DNA of 7,857 nucleotides from an uncultured Synechococcus sp. (GTDB lineage: Bacteria; Cyanobacteriota; Cyanobacteriia; PCC-6307; Cyanobiaceae), in assembly GCA_937975655.1 (NCBI GenBank), contig CALJTZ010000013.1, positions 1 to 7,857 of the forward strand. Direction: 5' to 3'. Numbering within the stretch: the stretch's first letter is position 1; every line of letters starts with the position of its first letter. Shown one piece after another: positions 1 to 7,156 of the stretch. Made by a program: the position numbers and the translations under genes. The notes under the pieces are model-generated. The model searched no databases. It saw only the letters and a program-made list of their open reading frames with translations, and was not told the DNA's origin.

Positions 1-204
1 CTTGCCCTCCGCTATCTTCTCGATGCATGGGAAGAGGCCGCCTACGAGGGCGTGGACCGCGACTGCCTCGCCACCGCGGCGATTTTCGCAGCCCTGTCCG
101 ACCTCATCACCACCTATGGCGAGGAACCCGTGGCGGTGATGTGCCAGCGCCTGCCGGAGCGCGTGCGCGCGGGCGAATTCACCTTGGCCCGCAGCCGGCA
201 GTGA
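1..204 (+). CDS. Hypothetical protein, C-terminal fragment (5' end outside window)
   Basis: An open frame enters at base 1 and runs 67 codons to TGA at 202-204; the start lies to the left of the window. The visible part is rich in acidic residues and alanine and reads as mostly helical, with the recognisable stretches YLLDAWEEAAYEGVDRD and FAALSDLITTYGEEPV. There is no signal peptide, membrane segment or metal motif in the visible part. It resembles small conserved hypothetical proteins of marine and freshwater Synechococcus/Cyanobium as I remember them, but I cannot name a family or a function. The next gene is convergent and its stop codon begins only four bases away, so the two genes share no upstream control region. 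That the frame is coding is supported by its uninterrupted reading and typical high-GC codon use; its identity is unknown. Confidence 0.6.
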   Translation, partial: LALRYLLDAWEEAAYEGVDRDCLATAAIFAALSDLITTYGEEPVAVMCQRLPERVRAGEFTLARSRQ

Positions 205-208
205 CTGG

Positions 209-517
209 CTAGAACAGCGCCTCCATCAGCAGCGCGAAGCCGAAGGCTGCAATCAGCAGGCCTGTCCAGCGGTTGACACGGTCGAGGGTCTTCTCGCCGA
301 TCCTCGCCTTGAAACGCGAGACGGCGAAGCTCACGAACAGCCACCACAGGGCGCCGCCGATCAGCACCCCGGCCACCAGCTCCCCCAGGATCGTGGGCAG
401 CTGCAAGCGCACCAGCAGTTCGGCCAGCAGGCGTGCCGCCACAAAAATGATCAGGAAACGGCCCACCCCGATCAGGGTTTCAGCCACCTCCAGCTGATGG
501 GCGCCGATCTCGGGCAT
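209..517 (-). pseudogene. Chimeric transporter remnant: antiporter N-terminus joined to LysE-type C-terminus
   Basis: This short membrane-protein frame stops at TAG (209-211). ATG at 517 gives 102 residues; TTG at 532 gives 107. Neither start has a clear ribosome binding site, and ATG is preferred. In the 107-residue numbering, residues 20-60 read like the first two membrane segments of a Kef/CPA-type cation:proton antiporter, with the family-typical stretch LQLPTILGELVAGVLIGG at 43-60. From residue 61 the sequence reads like the last two segments of a LysE/RhtB amino-acid exporter: ALWWLFVSFAVSRF at 61-74, then a basic loop and VNRWTGLLIAAFGFALL at 86-102. Full antiporters of this type have roughly 400 or more residues and LysE proteins about 200, so neither half could work alone. 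The simplest explanation is a deletion that fused two neighbouring genes in frame near 350-360. A small expressed four-segment membrane protein cannot be excluded. Family assignments are from memory of the motifs. Confidence 0.6.
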
Positions 518-538
518 CAGGGGCGTGGGCAAATCACC

Positions 539-551
539 ACGAGAGTCTCGT
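539..551. promoter_or_regulatory. Perfect inverted repeat upstream of xfp (possible operator)
   Basis: ACGAGA and TCTCGT form a perfect inverted repeat with one central base, in the gap between the transporter remnant and xfp. The centre (545) lies 62 bases before the xfp start, where an operator or activator site could sit. I could not identify a matching -35/-10 promoter pair next to it. A regulatory role is inferred from symmetry and position only. Confidence 0.25.
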
Positions 552-565
552 TGGTGGGCGTCAAC

Positions 566-579
566 CCCTGTGACCAGGG
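566..579. promoter_or_regulatory. Second inverted repeat upstream of xfp
   Basis: CCCTG and CAGGG are separated by TGAC, giving a 14-base element centred at 572-573, about 27 bases (roughly 2.5 helical turns) from the centre of the repeat at 539-551. The two repeats differ in sequence, so they are not copies of one operator. It could be a protein site or a weak hairpin in the xfp leader. With five-base arms, chance is a real possibility. Confidence 0.18.
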
Positions 580-606
580 CTACGGTCCAGCCAAGACCTT
601 GCCGTT

Positions 607-3036
607 GTGATGGCCATCAGCCCCGGCCCATCGCTCTCCAGCACCAGGATTGAGCTGGATCGGCTGGATGCCTGGTGGCGGGCCGCCAACTACCTGGCGG
701 TGGGGATGATCTACCTGCAGGACAATCCGCTTCTGCGGGAACCGCTGCGGCCAGAGCACATCAAGAACCGCCTGCTCGGCCATTGGGGATCTAGCCCCGG
801 GCAGGCCTTCATCTGGACCCACGCCAACCGGGTGATCCGCGAGCACCAGCTCGACATGATCTACCTCTCAGGCCCTGGTCACGGTGCCCCGGGGGTACTG
901 GGTCCCACCTATCTGGATGGCTCCTACAGCGAGATTTATCCCGACAAATCCCAGGATGCGGTGGGCATGGGACGCTTCTTCAAGCAGTTCTCCTTCCCCG
1001 GCCACATCGGCAGCCACTGCACCCCGGAAACCCCCGGCTCGATCCATGAAGGCGGTGAGCTGGGCTACGTGCTCTCCCACGCCTGCGGGGCGGTGTTCGA
1101 CAACCCCAACTTGATCGCCCTGGCCTGCGTGGGGGATGGCGAGGCGGAAACGGGCCCGCTGGCCACCAGCTGGCACATCAACAAGTTTCTGAACCCGGTG
1201 AGCGACGGCGCCGTGCTGCCCGTGCTGCACCTCAACGGCTACAAGATCGCCAACCCCACCCTGCTGGCCCGGATCCCCCGGGAGGAACTGGCCAGCCTGA
1301 TGCGCGGCTACGGCTGGGAGCCCCTGGTTGTGGAGGGCAGCGAGCCCATGGCCATGCACCAGGCGATGGCCGCCGCCATGGATCAGGCCATTGACCGCAT
1401 CCAGGCAATCCGGCGTGAGGCCCGCGCCCACGGCGAGGCCACCCGGCCGCTCTGGCCGATGCTGGTGCTGCGCTCGCCCAAGGGCTGGACGGGGCCAGCC
1501 GCGCTCAATGGCCACAAGCTCGAGGGCTTCTGGCGCAGCCACCAGGTGCCCCTGCCCGACCCCAAACACGATCCTGCCCAGCTCCAGCAGCTGGAGACCT
1601 GGCTGCGCAGCTATCGCCCTGAGGAGCTGTTCGATGCCCAGGGCCGCCTGGTGCCGCAGCTGCAGGCCCTCTCACCCCAGGGCCCGCGCCGCATGGGCTC
1701 CAGCCCCCACGCCAACGGGGGCTTGCTGCGCCGCAAGCTGAGCCTGCCCCAGAGCGCCCACTACGCCGTGGCCGTGGCCGCCCCCGGCCAGGTGGAACAC
1801 GAAAACACCGCGCCGTTGGGGGAGCTGCTGCGCGATGCCATCGGCCGCAACCCCAACACCCTGCGGGTGTTCGGGCCCGACGAAACCGCCTCCAACCGCC
1901 TGCAGGCGATCTACGAGCGCAGCAAGAAGGTGTGGATGGAAGATCTGCTCCCGGAAGACGCGGACGGCGGCGAACTCTCCCGCGAGGGCCGGGTGGTGGA
2001 AATGCTGAGCGAGCACACCCTGGTGGGGATGATGGAGGGTTACCTGCTCACCGGCAGATATGGCTTCTTCCACACCTACGAGGCCTTTGCCCATGTGATC
2101 GCCTCGATGTTCAACCAGCACGCCAAATGGCTCGAAAGCTGCATCCACCACGCCCCCTGGAGGGCTCCGATCGGCCCCTGGAACTGCCTGATTTCCTCCA
2201 CCGTGTGGCGGCAGGACCACAACGGCTTCACCCATCAGGATCCCGGCTTCATCGATCTGGCCGGCAACAAGAGCGGCGAGGTGGTGCGTGTTTACCTGCC
2301 GGCCGATGCCAACTGTCTGCTGGCGGTGGCGGAGCAGGCCCTGGTGGACACGAATGTGTGCAACATCATCGTGTCCGATAAGCAGAAGCACCTCCAGTAC
2401 CTCAGCCTTGAGCAGGCCCGCACCCACGTGGCCAAGGGCATCGGCCTGTGGAGCTGGGCCAGCAACGATCACATCGGCCAGGAACCCGACGAACCAGATG
2501 TGGTGATGGCCTGCGCGGGGGACATTCCCACCAAGGAAACCCTGGCTGCAGTAGAGATCTTGCGCCGCGAGATCCCCAGCCTCAAAATCCGTGTGCTCAA
2601 TGTGGTGAAGCTGTTCGCTCTCACCCAACCGAGCGAACACCCCCACGGCCTCAGCGACCGCGATTTCGATGCGCTGTTCACCACCGACAAGCCGGTGATC
2701 TTCAACTTCCACGGTTACCCGTGGTTGATTCACCGGCTCACCTACCGCCGCACCAACCACTCCAACTTCCACGTGCGCGGCTACAAGGAAAAAGGCAACA
2801 TCAACACCCCCCTGGAGCTGGCGATGAACAACCAGATCGACCGCTTCAACCTCGTGATCGACGTGATCGACCGCGTGCCTCGCCTAGGCTCCCGCGCCGC
2901 CCACGTGAAGGAGCAGATGAAGGAGGCCATCCTCGCCAACCGCTCCTACGCCCACGACCACGGCATGGATGCGCCGGACGTCACCGATTGGCGCTGGAAC
3001 GCCACAACCACCGCCAACCTGGAGGCAGCCCGATGA
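607..3036 (+). CDS. xfp: Xylulose-5-phosphate/fructose-6-phosphate phosphoketolase
   Basis: This thiamine-diphosphate enzyme cleaves xylulose-5-phosphate or fructose-6-phosphate with phosphate to acetyl phosphate plus glyceraldehyde-3-phosphate or erythrose-4-phosphate, in the cytosol. The 809-residue length is normal for the family. Landmarks are LLGHWG (His59), GPGHG (His92), IGSHCTPETPGSIHEGGELGY (His137), the cofactor motif GDGEAETGP (176-184), HLNGYKI (208-214), Glu477 within MMEGYLLTGRYG, and WRQDHNGFTHQDPG (His538 and His543). These line up with catalytic residues described for the Bifidobacterium enzyme (His64, His97, His142, Glu479, His548, His553), so all key positions I could check are present. 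The C-terminal domain contains FHGYPWLIHRLTYRR and ends with DVTDWRW. GTG at 607 and ATG at 610 are adjacent in-frame starts; neither has a good ribosome binding site, and ATG 610 is equally likely. It is the first gene of an operon with glgP and ackA. Cyanobacterial phosphoketolase is reported to be ATP-inhibited; whether this one is cannot be read here. Confidence 0.97.
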   Translation: MMAISPGPSLSSTRIELDRLDAWWRAANYLAVGMIYLQDNPLLREPLRPEHIKNRLLGHWGSSPGQAFIWTHANRVIREHQLDMIYLSGPGHGAPGVLGPTYLDGSYSEIYPDKSQDAVGMGRFFKQFSFPGHIGSHCTPETPGSIHEGGELGYVLSHACGAVFDNPNLIALACVGDGEAETGPLATSWHINKFLNPVSDGAVLPVLHLNGYKIANPTLLARIPREELASLMRGYGWEPLVVEGSEPMAMHQAMAAAMDQAIDRIQAIRREARAHGEATRPLWPMLVLRSPKGWTGPAALNGHKLEGFWRSHQVPLPDPKHDPAQLQQLETWLRSYRPEELFDAQGRLVPQLQALSPQGPRRMGSSPHANGGLLRRKLSLPQSAHYAVAVAAPGQVEHENTAPLGELLRDAIGRNPNTLRVFGPDETASNRLQAIYERSKKVWMEDLLPEDADGGELSREGRVVEMLSEHTLVGMMEGYLLTGRYGFFHTYEAFAHVIASMFNQHAKWLESCIHHAPWRAPIGPWNCLISSTVWRQDHNGFTHQDPGFIDLAGNKSGEVVRVYLPADANCLLAVAEQALVDTNVCNIIVSDKQKHLQYLSLEQARTHVAKGIGLWSWASNDHIGQEPDEPDVVMACAGDIPTKETLAAVEILRREIPSLKIRVLNVVKLFALTQPSEHPHGLSDRDFDALFTTDKPVIFNFHGYPWLIHRLTYRRTNHSNFHVRGYKEKGNINTPLELAMNNQIDRFNLVIDVIDRVPRLGSRAAHVKEQMKEAILANRSYAHDHGMDAPDVTDWRWNATTTANLEAAR
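3021..3025 (+). promoter_or_regulatory. Ribosome binding site of glgP, inside the xfp 3' end
   Basis: GGAGG lies seven bases before the ATG at 3033 and within the last codons of xfp. It fixes the glgP start, because the glgP frame stays open for 195 further codons upstream from 2448. It is the strongest Shine-Dalgarno match seen in the operon. Confidence 0.7.
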
Positions 3037-5558
3037 GTGAACACCAAGCCCGACGCCTGCAACTGCCCACCCCGGGCTGTTACGCCGACCCCGACCGCAG
3101 CGGCCTGAACGCCGATGACGTGTTCGACGGCATGGCCGAACACCTCTTCTACACGCTGGGCAAGCTCGCCCCCACCGCCAGCCGCCACGACCTCTACCTG
3201 GCCCTGAGCCATGCGGTGCGCGACCGGCTGATGACCCGCTATCTGGCGGGCATCGAAGCGATCCGGGCCACCCCCACCCGAGCAGTGGCCTACCTCTCCG
3301 CCGAGTTCCTGATCGGCCCGCAGCTGGAGAACAACCTGCTGATGCTGGGCATCCAGGACGCGGCAGCGGAGGCCCTGCGGCGCTTCGGCATCAACGACCT
3401 CGAGGAAATCCTCGAAGTGGAGGAAGAACCGGGCCTGGGCAATGGCGGCCTCGGACGGCTGGCCGCCTGCTTCATGGAATCCCTGGCCACCCTGGAGATT
3501 CCCGCCACCGGCTATGGCATCCGCTACGAGTTCGGCATCTTCGACCAGCTGATCCGCGATGGCTGGCAGGTGGAGATCACCGACAAATGGCTCAAGGGGG
3601 GCTGGCCCTGGGAAATTCCCCATCCGGATCAGGCCTGCTTCGTGGGCTTCGGCGGTCGTACCGAGAGCTACCGCGATGAGCGGGGCAACTACCGGGTGCG
3701 CTGGATCCCCGACGAACACGCCATCGGCGTTCCCCACGATGTGCCGGTGCTTGGCTACCGGGTCAACACCTGCGATCGCCTGCGGCTGTGGCGAGCCGAT
3801 GCCAGTGAGAGCTTCGACTTCTACGCCTTCAACATCGGCGACTACTACGGCGCCGTTGAAGAAAAGGTGGGGTCTGAGACCCTCTCCAAGGTGCTCTACC
3901 CCAACGATGGCACCGATGAAGGTCGCCGGCTGCGGCTCAAGCAGCAGCACTTCTTCGTGAGCTGCTCCCTGCAGGACATGCTGCGCAGCCTCGAGCAGCG
4001 GGGCATTCCCGTGCAGGAGTTCCCCGACCACTGGGCGGTGCAACTCAACGACACCCACCCCTCGATTGCCGTGGCCGAGCTGATGCGGCTGCTGCTCGAC
4101 GACAAGCACCTGGAGTGGGATCAGGCCTGGGACATCACCTGCCGCTCCCTGGCCTATACGAACCACACCCTGCTGCCCGAGGCCCTGGAGAAGTGGGGGC
4201 TGCAGCTGTTCGGCTCGCTGCTGCCGCGCCACCTGGAACTGATCTACGAGATCAACCGCCGCTTCCTGCAGACCGTGCGGCTGCGCTACCCGGGCAATGA
4301 GGAGATTCTGCGCAAGGTGTCGATCATTGATGAGGAGGGCAACAAGGCCGTGCGCATGGCCAACCTCGCCACCGTGGCCGCCCACCACGTGAATGGCGTG
4401 GCCGCCCTGCACAGCGAGCTGGTGAAAACCAAGCTGTTGCCGGAATTCGCCGCCCTCTGGCCGGAGAAATTCACCAACGTGACCAACGGCGTGACCCCAC
4501 GGCGCTGGATGGCCCTCTCCAACCCACCGCTGAAGGAGCTGCTGCGGGAAACCATCGGCGAAGGCTGGGTGGCCGATCTCGACCAGCTACGCCAGCTGGA
4601 GCAATTCCAGGACGACGCCAGTTTCCTGGAGCGCTGGCAGCAGACCAAGCTGGCCAGCAAGCGCAAGCTGGCCCACTACATCCACCGCCAGAGCGGACTG
4701 CTGGTGGATCCCGCCTCCCTGTTCGACGTGCAGGTGAAGCGCATCCATGAATACAAGCGCCAGCACCTCAATGCCCTGCAGGTGGTGGCCCAGTACCTGC
4801 GTATCAAGAACGGCCAGGCCCAGGGGCTCGCGCCCCGCACCGTGATCTTCGGCGGCAAGGCAGCACCGGGCTATTACATGGCCAAGCTGATCATCCGCTT
4901 CATCAATGGCATCGCCGAAACGGTGAATGCCGACCCCGACATGGACGGCCGCCTGCGGGTGGTGTTCCTGGCGGATTACAACGTGAAGCTGGGAGAGCGG
5001 GTGTACCCCGCCTCCGATCTCTCCGAACAGATCTCCACCGCCGGCCTGGAAGCCTCCGGCACCGGCAACATGAAATTCGCCATGAACGGGGCCCTCACCA
5101 TCGGCACCCTGGATGGCGCCAATGTGGAGATCCGCGAGCAGGTGGGGGCGGAGAACTTCTTCCTGTTCGGCAAGAACGAGAGTGAGATCGCCGCCCTCCA
5201 TGCCGAGGGCTACCGGCCCTGGGAGCTGATCCCCACCATGCCAGAACTGGTGGAGGTGCTCAAACTCGTGGAGCAGGGCCATTTCAGTGGCGGCGATGGC
5301 GACCTGTTCCGGCCGCTGCTGCAGAACCTCACCGGCCGTGATCCCTTCTGCGTGCTGCCCGACTTCGCCGATTACATGCGCGTGCAGGACTGCGTGAGCC
5401 GTGCCTGGGCCGACCGCACGGCCTGGAACCGCATGTCCCTGATCAACACAGCCCGCACTGGCTTCTTCTCCTCCGATCGCTCGATCAAGGAGTACGCCTC
5501 GCGCATCTGGAAGGCCGAGCCGTTCCCCGTCACCATCTCCTGCGAGCTGGACAGCTGA
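3033..5558 (+). CDS. glgP: Glycogen/alpha-glucan phosphorylase (GT35)
   Basis: This PLP-dependent enzyme removes glucose from the non-reducing ends of glycogen using phosphate and yields glucose-1-phosphate. The start at 3033 overlaps the xfp stop as ATGA and is preceded by GGAGG, which gives 841 residues, normal for the family. Landmarks are EEEPGLGNGGLGRLAACFMES (131-150 region), QLNDTHPSIAVAEL (337-350), YTNHTLLPEALEKW (375-388), TNGVTPRRWM (484-493), VKRIHEYKRQHLN (568-580), IFGGKAAPGYYMAKL (605-619) and the phosphorylase signature EASGTGNMKFAMN (673-685), in which Lys681 should carry the PLP. The N-terminus is short and lacks the RKQIS phosphorylation segment of animal enzymes, as expected for a bacterial form. 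Its place between xfp and ackA suggests that glycogen breakdown is tied to phosphoketolase flux. Maltodextrin phosphorylase is a closely related alternative; the context favours glycogen. The long upstream extension of the frame is not used. Confidence 0.96.
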   Translation: MSEHQARRLQLPTPGCYADPDRSGLNADDVFDGMAEHLFYTLGKLAPTASRHDLYLALSHAVRDRLMTRYLAGIEAIRATPTRAVAYLSAEFLIGPQLENNLLMLGIQDAAAEALRRFGINDLEEILEVEEEPGLGNGGLGRLAACFMESLATLEIPATGYGIRYEFGIFDQLIRDGWQVEITDKWLKGGWPWEIPHPDQACFVGFGGRTESYRDERGNYRVRWIPDEHAIGVPHDVPVLGYRVNTCDRLRLWRADASESFDFYAFNIGDYYGAVEEKVGSETLSKVLYPNDGTDEGRRLRLKQQHFFVSCSLQDMLRSLEQRGIPVQEFPDHWAVQLNDTHPSIAVAELMRLLLDDKHLEWDQAWDITCRSLAYTNHTLLPEALEKWGLQLFGSLLPRHLELIYEINRRFLQTVRLRYPGNEEILRKVSIIDEEGNKAVRMANLATVAAHHVNGVAALHSELVKTKLLPEFAALWPEKFTNVTNGVTPRRWMALSNPPLKELLRETIGEGWVADLDQLRQLEQFQDDASFLERWQQTKLASKRKLAHYIHRQSGLLVDPASLFDVQVKRIHEYKRQHLNALQVVAQYLRIKNGQAQGLAPRTVIFGGKAAPGYYMAKLIIRFINGIAETVNADPDMDGRLRVVFLADYNVKLGERVYPASDLSEQISTAGLEASGTGNMKFAMNGALTIGTLDGANVEIREQVGAENFFLFGKNESEIAALHAEGYRPWELIPTMPELVEVLKLVEQGHFSGGDGDLFRPLLQNLTGRDPFCVLPDFADYMRVQDCVSRAWADRTAWNRMSLINTARTGFFSSDRSIKEYASRIWKAEPFPVTISCELDS

Positions 5559-5569
5559 GTTCAGGGGCC

Positions 5570-6622
5570 ATGACGGCTGCGGCAAGCCTGGTGCTGGTGC
5601 TGAACGTGGGCAGCTCCAGCCTCAAGGCAGCCCTGATTGGCCCTGATCGGCCTTGGCAAGGGCAACACAACCTGGCGGGAGGGCCGATCGAGGCCGCCCT
5701 GGAGCAGTGGTTGGCCCCCCAGCTGCAACCCTGGTGGCCCCGGATCCAGCTGGCCGGCCACCGGGTTGTGCATGGCGGTGCCCGCTTCACGGCCCCCACC
5801 CGGATCCAGCCCGCCCTACTGCAGGAGCTGGAGGGCCTGGTGCCCCTGGCACCACTGCACAACGGACCGGCCCTCGCGGCCATCCGCTGGCTGCTGGCCA
5901 CCCGGCCGGAGCTGCCCCAATGGGCCTGCTTCGACACCGCCTTTCACGCCAGCCTGCCGCCGGAGGCCTACACCTACGCCCTGCCTCGGGCCTGGCGTGA
6001 GCAGGGCTTGCGCCGCTTTGGCTTCCACGGCCTGAACCATCAACACGTGGCGGAAACAGCCGCTGACCGTTGGCGCGCCGCGGGCCGCTGCGGCCTGCCC
6101 CGCCTGATCAGCTGCCACCTGGGGGCGGGCTGCTCCCTGGCGGCCATCCGCGAGGGCCGCAGCATCGACACCACCATGGGCTTCACCCCCCTGGAGGGGC
6201 TGGTGATGGCGAGTCGGAGTGGCACGGTGGATCCGGGGCTGCTGCTGGAGCTGCTGCGGCAGGGGCTCAGCCCTGATCAACTGCACCAGAGCCTGAGCCA
6301 TGAGAGCGGCCTGCGGGGCCTGTCGGGGCTCAGCGGCGACTGGCAGGAACTGCGCCGCGCCACCGCCGCAGGCCATGGAGACGCCCAGCTCGCCCTGGCG
6401 GTGTTCCTGCATCGCCTGCGGGCCGGCATCGGCGCCATGGCCGCCAGCCTGGGGGGCGTGGATCAGATCGCCCTGAGCGGCGGTATCGGCGCCCATGACC
6501 CCCAGCTGCTGGAGGAGCTGCGGCTCACGCTGCAGTGGCTGGGCCCCTGCGAGCTGCTTCAGGTTCCCGCCGACGAGGAGGGCATGGTGGCCCGCCAGTG
6601 CCTGCGGGCCAGCGCCAGCTAA
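5570..6622 (+). CDS. ackA: Acetate kinase, compact form
   Basis: It interconverts acetyl phosphate plus ADP with acetate plus ATP; behind phosphoketolase it would harvest ATP from acetyl phosphate. It starts 11 bases after the glgP stop, with a weak AGGGG before the ATG. Landmarks are LNVGSSSLK (11-19, Asn12), GHRVVHGG (63-70, Arg65), PLHN (95-98, His97), FDTAFH (121-126, Asp122), RRFGFHGLNH (148-157, His153), HLGAGCSL (183-190, His183), DTTMGFTPLEGLVMASRSG (200-218, Arg216), SGGIGAHDP (303-311) and DEEGMVAR (335-342, Glu337). These match the known active-site residues of the Methanosarcina thermophila enzyme. Two points are unusual. The protein is about 50 residues shorter than typical (~400), with roughly 30 missing between Asn12 and Arg65 and roughly 20 between Arg216 and Glu337. 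The motif usually written HLGNG is HLGAG. A related acyl kinase, such as propionate kinase, is possible; the context favours acetate. Confidence 0.93.
   Translation: MTAAASLVLVLNVGSSSLKAALIGPDRPWQGQHNLAGGPIEAALEQWLAPQLQPWWPRIQLAGHRVVHGGARFTAPTRIQPALLQELEGLVPLAPLHNGPALAAIRWLLATRPELPQWACFDTAFHASLPPEAYTYALPRAWREQGLRRFGFHGLNHQHVAETAADRWRAAGRCGLPRLISCHLGAGCSLAAIREGRSIDTTMGFTPLEGLVMASRSGTVDPGLLLELLRQGLSPDQLHQSLSHESGLRGLSGLSGDWQELRRATAAGHGDAQLALAVFLHRLRAGIGAMAASLGGVDQIALSGGIGAHDPQLLEELRLTLQWLGPCELLQVPADEEGMVARQCLRASAS
6588..6611. terminator. GC-rich hairpin at the 3' end of ackA (possible U-tract-less terminator)
   Basis: TGGCCCGC and GCGGGCCA form a perfect 8-bp stem around an 8-base loop, inside the last codons of ackA and eight bases before its TAA. 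There is no run of T on either side, so it is not a classical intrinsic terminator. The operon and the minus-strand gene meet here with overlapping stops and no spacer, so any terminator must lie inside coding sequence. Chance in GC-rich coding DNA is a fair alternative. Confidence 0.22.
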
Positions 6623-7092
6623 CTGCGATCGGGCAGATCAGGCGTCTGGTGCAGCAGACGGTTGAGGCGCAGCCGATCGGCGTTGAGGGGGTCGGGAGCC
6701 AGCTCTCCGGCCAGCTCACGGAACTTCTGCTCCACGTCGTCCGGAACGCGCACATCAAAGATGCGCTCCATCAGGGCCTCGATCGAAAACAGATGGGCGT
6801 TGATGTTCTCCAGATCGCCGATCGCCTGCTGGATCGCGTCGGTTTCCGGGGGTTCGGCGGAACCAGCGCCAGCCGGAGCAGCCGGCGACGGGGATGCGGC
6901 GGCCGGGCTCTCGCCATCGCCGTGGGTTTTCTGCAGCTCCTCGAGCACACGACCCGCGAGGGTGCGGAAGGACTGCAACGCTGCCCAACTGAGTTCCTGC
7001 TGCTGCCGCAGCGTGGGGTTCTCGCGGATCAGGCGGTCGTGCTCTCGGTAGAACCGCTGGCAATCAGGGCATTGGCAGGGCTCTTCCGGCAC
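6619..7092 (-). CDS. Hypothetical protein with N-terminal C-x-C-x2-C cluster and Pro/Ala-rich linker
   Basis: I do not recognise a named family, and the function is unknown. GTG at 7092 gives 157 residues and has AAGGGA a few bases upstream; TTG at 7113 gives 164 and has no clear ribosome binding site, so GTG is preferred. From the GTG start, CQCPDCQRFYREHDRL (residues 6-21) contains three clustered cysteines followed by a histidine, compatible with a small metal site. Next comes a helical stretch with LSWAALQSFRTLAGRVLEELQK, then a linker rich in Ala, Pro, Gly and Ser (about residues 63-82). A second helical part includes AIQQAIGDLENINAHLFSIEALMERIFDV and a charged C-terminus. There is no signal peptide or membrane segment, so it is probably cytosolic. 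Its stop overlaps the ackA stop tail to tail. It follows the 111-residue gene in the same direction by about 65 bases (44 if TTG is used) and may be co-transcribed with it. Confidence 0.75.
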   Translation of the reverse strand: MPEEPCQCPDCQRFYREHDRLIRENPTLRQQQELSWAALQSFRTLAGRVLEELQKTHGDGESPAAASPSPAAPAGAGSAEPPETDAIQQAIGDLENINAHLFSIEALMERIFDVRVPDDVEQKFRELAGELAPDPLNADRLRLNRLLHQTPDLPDRS

Positions 7093-7156
7093 CGCAGTCC
7101 CTTCACTTCTCAACGCCCATCATGGCACCAGGCCTGAAGCACTTTGAGGCCAGTCG

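Noticed and set aside
574..586. Possible -10 box (TACGGT) upstream of xfp
   Set aside because: The match to TATAAT is poor and the spacing from the nearest TTG-type -35 box is about 24 bases, too long for a normal promoter.
1672..2772. Long minus-strand frame of 366 codons opposite xfp
   Set aside because: It lies antisense to the unmistakable phosphoketolase, and its His/Val/Gly/Ala-rich translation is typical of a mirror frame in GC-rich coding DNA.
2448..3032. Open upstream extension of the glgP frame inside xfp
   Set aside because: Its translation is Arg/Pro/His-rich and unlike any phosphorylase. The ATG at 3033 has GGAGG and matches the usual family N-terminus and length.
2946..4412. 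Minus-strand frame of 488 codons opposite the xfp end and glgP
   Set aside because: It is antisense to two well-supported genes; the composition is of shadow type and no domain is recognisable.
4587..5585. Minus-strand frame of 332 codons opposite glgP
   Set aside because: Same pattern as the other antisense frames: it covers the conserved phosphorylase core including the PLP signature.
5816..6496. Minus-strand frame of 226 codons opposite ackA
   Set aside because: It is antisense to a complete set of acetate kinase motifs and shows low-complexity Gln/Ala/Gly composition.
6535..7137. Plus-strand frame of 200 codons opposite the Cys-cluster gene
   Set aside because: It overlaps the end of ackA in another frame, has no ribosome binding site, and contains a low-complexity Arg/Ser/Gly stretch. 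The minus frame has the better protein character.
7131..7151. GGCCT/AGGCC inverted repeat between the two small minus-strand genes
   Set aside because: Five-base arms with an 11-base loop and no U-tract; too weak to call a terminator.
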